Below, one piece after another: positions 6,084 through 7,705 of a DNA stretch of 7,705 nucleotides. The position numbers and the translations under genes were made by a program. Position 1 is the stretch's first letter. Each line of letters opens with the position of its first letter. The notes beneath the pieces were generated by a model. The model saw nothing but the letters and a program-made list of their open reading frames with translations, made no database searches and was not told the DNA's origin. Origin of the DNA: Bacteroidia bacterium (GTDB lineage: Bacteria > Bacteroidota > Bacteroidia > Flavobacteriales > Flavobacteriaceae); the NCBI GenBank assembly GCA_030431085.1, contig JAUIJW010000108.1:1-7705 (forward strand), in the 5' to 3' direction.

Positions 6084-7705
6084 ATGATTTACAGAAATTC
6101 TTTTGTAACCCGATTTGCTTTATTTTTTACAAGCCTTATAGTTGTAGCTATACTTTTATCGGGGTATTTAATTTATCGTAAATCAGCTAAGGTCATCATT
6201 GAAAACTCAAAAGAAAGACTGACCCATGTATCAGACTTGATAGACCAATCATTCTATGCCCAACTTAATGAAGTCTCTAATGACATTGCAGTAATCGCTT
6301 CAAGTCCTACACTAAAATCTTATGCTTTTCAAAGAAATAATGAGAATTCTAAGGCCTTACAAGATTTGTTTTATACTGTATTAAAAAATAAGGCCAATTA
6401 TTTTCAAATAAGATTGATTGGTGTTGAAGATCAGGGGCGCGAAATTATAAGACTTGACAAAACAACTGATACTATTATTGCTTCTAGAGATCTACAACAA
6501 AAGGGAACCCGTGAATATTTTAAAGAAACCATTAAAATGCCTTCTGGTTCTTTTTATTTTTCTGAAATCAATCTTAATGAAGAACATGGCTTAGTAAGTC
6601 TGCCGCATACTCCTACCTTAAGAGCAGCCAGCCCTATTTATCAAGGCCATAATCTTATTGGTATAGTAATTATTAATGTTAATCTAAATACATTTTACCA
6701 AAGAATTGAACAGTTGATCGGTGATGATTTTAGAATTAATTTAATCGATGAAAATGGCCAATACCTTTATAATCGTGAGCCACTAAAAATGTTTGGACAA
6801 CAAACTTTTAGTTATGCCAATTTTTATGATGATTATAATACCAATAGAAACGAAATATCAAATAATGAATTTAGTGATATAGAACAAGCTAACCTTGGTA
6901 AATCTCTAATTTATAGTCATGACCTATCCTATTTTAATGGCAAACGTAAACTAAAGTTAATAACTTCTCTTAACTACAATTTGCTTTGGCAAAATGCTAA
7001 AATGGTTAGGCTTGAAAGTATTAAAATTATTGTTATTATTTGTTTAGCGGTTATATTCGTCTCTTGGTTGTTTGTTAACTTTTTTTCAAAAAAAATTAAT
7101 AACATCACTAAAGCTATCTCAAATTACGATAAAGGAGTACCGCATCATGCTACACTCCCAACCCATAGAAATGATGAACTTGGGCAATTGGCTCGAACCT
7201 TTACCAATATGCGCGAAAAAATTGACGAACAAGTTCATCAGTTAAACCAATCCTTAAAAAAGGAAAAAAAAGCGATTGCCCAAAGAGATGAGTTTTTGCA
7301 GAACATGAGTCATGAATTAAGAACACCTCTAAATACCATATTAGGTTTAACTCAAATTTTAAAAAAGAATCAACCATTAGAAAACCAAGAAGGTATCCTA
7401 AATTCTTTAGAGCGAAGTGCTACAAATTTATCTGGGTTGGTACATGACATATTAGATCATCAAAAAATTTCTGAAGGTAAACTTTCTTTAAAAATGAAGT
7501 CTTTAGATATATCTAAGCTCATTGATGATATATATACTACTTATCAATATGAAGCCATACAAAAAGGTTTGAGTTTTAAATTAGAATTAGATGACAACCT
7601 TAAGCAGAAATGGATAATAACAGATGAGCTTAGACTCACACAAATAATTTCGAACCTAATAATAAATGCTATAAAATATACACAGGAAGGACAAGTGAGT
7701 CTAGG
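6084..7705 (+). CDS. Cache-domain sensor histidine kinase, partial (C-terminus missing)
   Basis: Inner-membrane sensor kinase, open for 540 codons to the window edge. An in-frame TAG directly precedes the ATG, so the start is firm. Order: membrane helix 1 (about 7-31); periplasmic double-Cache-like sensor (about 32-311) with FQIRLIGVEDQGREIIRL (107-124), LQQKGTREYF (137-146), SEINLNEEHG (160-169), LRAASPIYQG (179-188) and GIVIINVNL (193-201); membrane helix 2 (about 312-334); HAMP (about 335-385, with NDELGQLARTF); a short coiled coil; HisKA with H-box FLQNMSHELRTPLN (404-417), phospho-acceptor His410; and the start of the ATPase domain, with N-box residues Asn524 and Asn528 in the RLTQIISNLIINAIKYT stretch (517-533). 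The rest of the ATPase domain and any receiver domains lie beyond the window. The Cache domain lacks the R-x-W-Y amino-acid signature (it has REYF at 143-146), so its ligand is unknown. No response regulator is visible. It may control the divergent decarboxylase operon, by position only. Confidence 0.95.
   Translation, partial: MIYRNSFVTRFALFFTSLIVVAILLSGYLIYRKSAKVIIENSKERLTHVSDLIDQSFYAQLNEVSNDIAVIASSPTLKSYAFQRNNENSKALQDLFYTVLKNKANYFQIRLIGVEDQGREIIRLDKTTDTIIASRDLQQKGTREYFKETIKMPSGSFYFSEINLNEEHGLVSLPHTPTLRAASPIYQGHNLIGIVIINVNLNTFYQRIEQLIGDDFRINLIDENGQYLYNREPLKMFGQQTFSYANFYDDYNTNRNEISNNEFSDIEQANLGKSLIYSHDLSYFNGKRKLKLITSLNYNLLWQNAKMVRLESIKIIVIICLAVIFVSWLFVNFFSKKINNITKAISNYDKGVPHHATLPTHRNDELGQLARTFTNMREKIDEQVHQLNQSLKKEKKAIAQRDEFLQNMSHELRTPLNTILGLTQILKKNQPLENQEGILNSLERSATNLSGLVHDILDHQKISEGKLSLKMKSLDISKLIDDIYTTYQYEAIQKGLSFKLELDDNLKQKWIITDELRLTQIISNLIINAIKYTQEGQVSL

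Noticed and set aside
7080..7095. T7-C-A8 tract at the helix 2/HAMP junction of the kinase, considered as a hairpin or slippage site
   Set aside because: It is fully explained by Phe-Phe-Ser-Lys-Lys codons in an AT-rich gene, and a single-base loop cannot form a useful hairpin.

Overview
The window is AT-rich and reads as a chromosomal stretch from a Bacteroidota bacterium, probably of the Flavobacteriia or Cytophagia type. The reasons are protein similarity (LolC/E-like permease with an N-YELFIAKR start, NamZ/DUF1343, GH20 hexosaminidase, dCache histidine kinase), the lack of Shine-Dalgarno sequences before the genes, TAnnTTTG-like promoter boxes, and a lipoprotein with a Lys/Glu-rich stretch after the lipid cysteine. 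I see no tRNA, rRNA, CRISPR array, insertion sequence or phage gene. Coding density is very high.

Layout. 1-899 (-): N-terminal three quarters of an FtsX/LolC/E-type ABC transporter permease, cut by the left edge and apparently starting with TTG. 909-2099 (+): NamZ-type exo-beta-N-acetylmuramidase (GH171, formerly DUF1343), divergent from the permease with only 9 bp between the starts. 5994-2100 (-): an apparent three-gene operon, in transcription order an aromatic-L-amino-acid decarboxylase-like PLP enzyme, a GH20 beta-N-acetylhexosaminidase, and a small DUF3124 lipoprotein. The lipoprotein stop codon directly abuts the NamZ stop codon on the opposite strand. 5995-6083: a divergent 89-bp promoter region. 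6084-7705 (+): a membrane-bound Cache-HAMP-HisKA sensor histidine kinase, cut by the right edge inside its ATPase domain.

How the genes may work together. NamZ removes MurNAc, and a GH20 enzyme can remove GlcNAc, from non-reducing ends. Both carry signal peptides, so together they could dismantle glycan strands from the end in the periplasm. This is inference: GH20 enzymes also act on chitin fragments and glycoconjugates. Cotranscription of the hexosaminidase with an aromatic amino acid decarboxylase and a probably surface-exposed DUF3124 lipoprotein is not a pathway I recognise. The divergent histidine kinase is a candidate regulator by position only. Each protein belongs to a recognisable family, so any novelty lies in the combination and in details such as the altered decarboxylase active-site stretch and the lipoprotein export signal, not in a clearly new machine.
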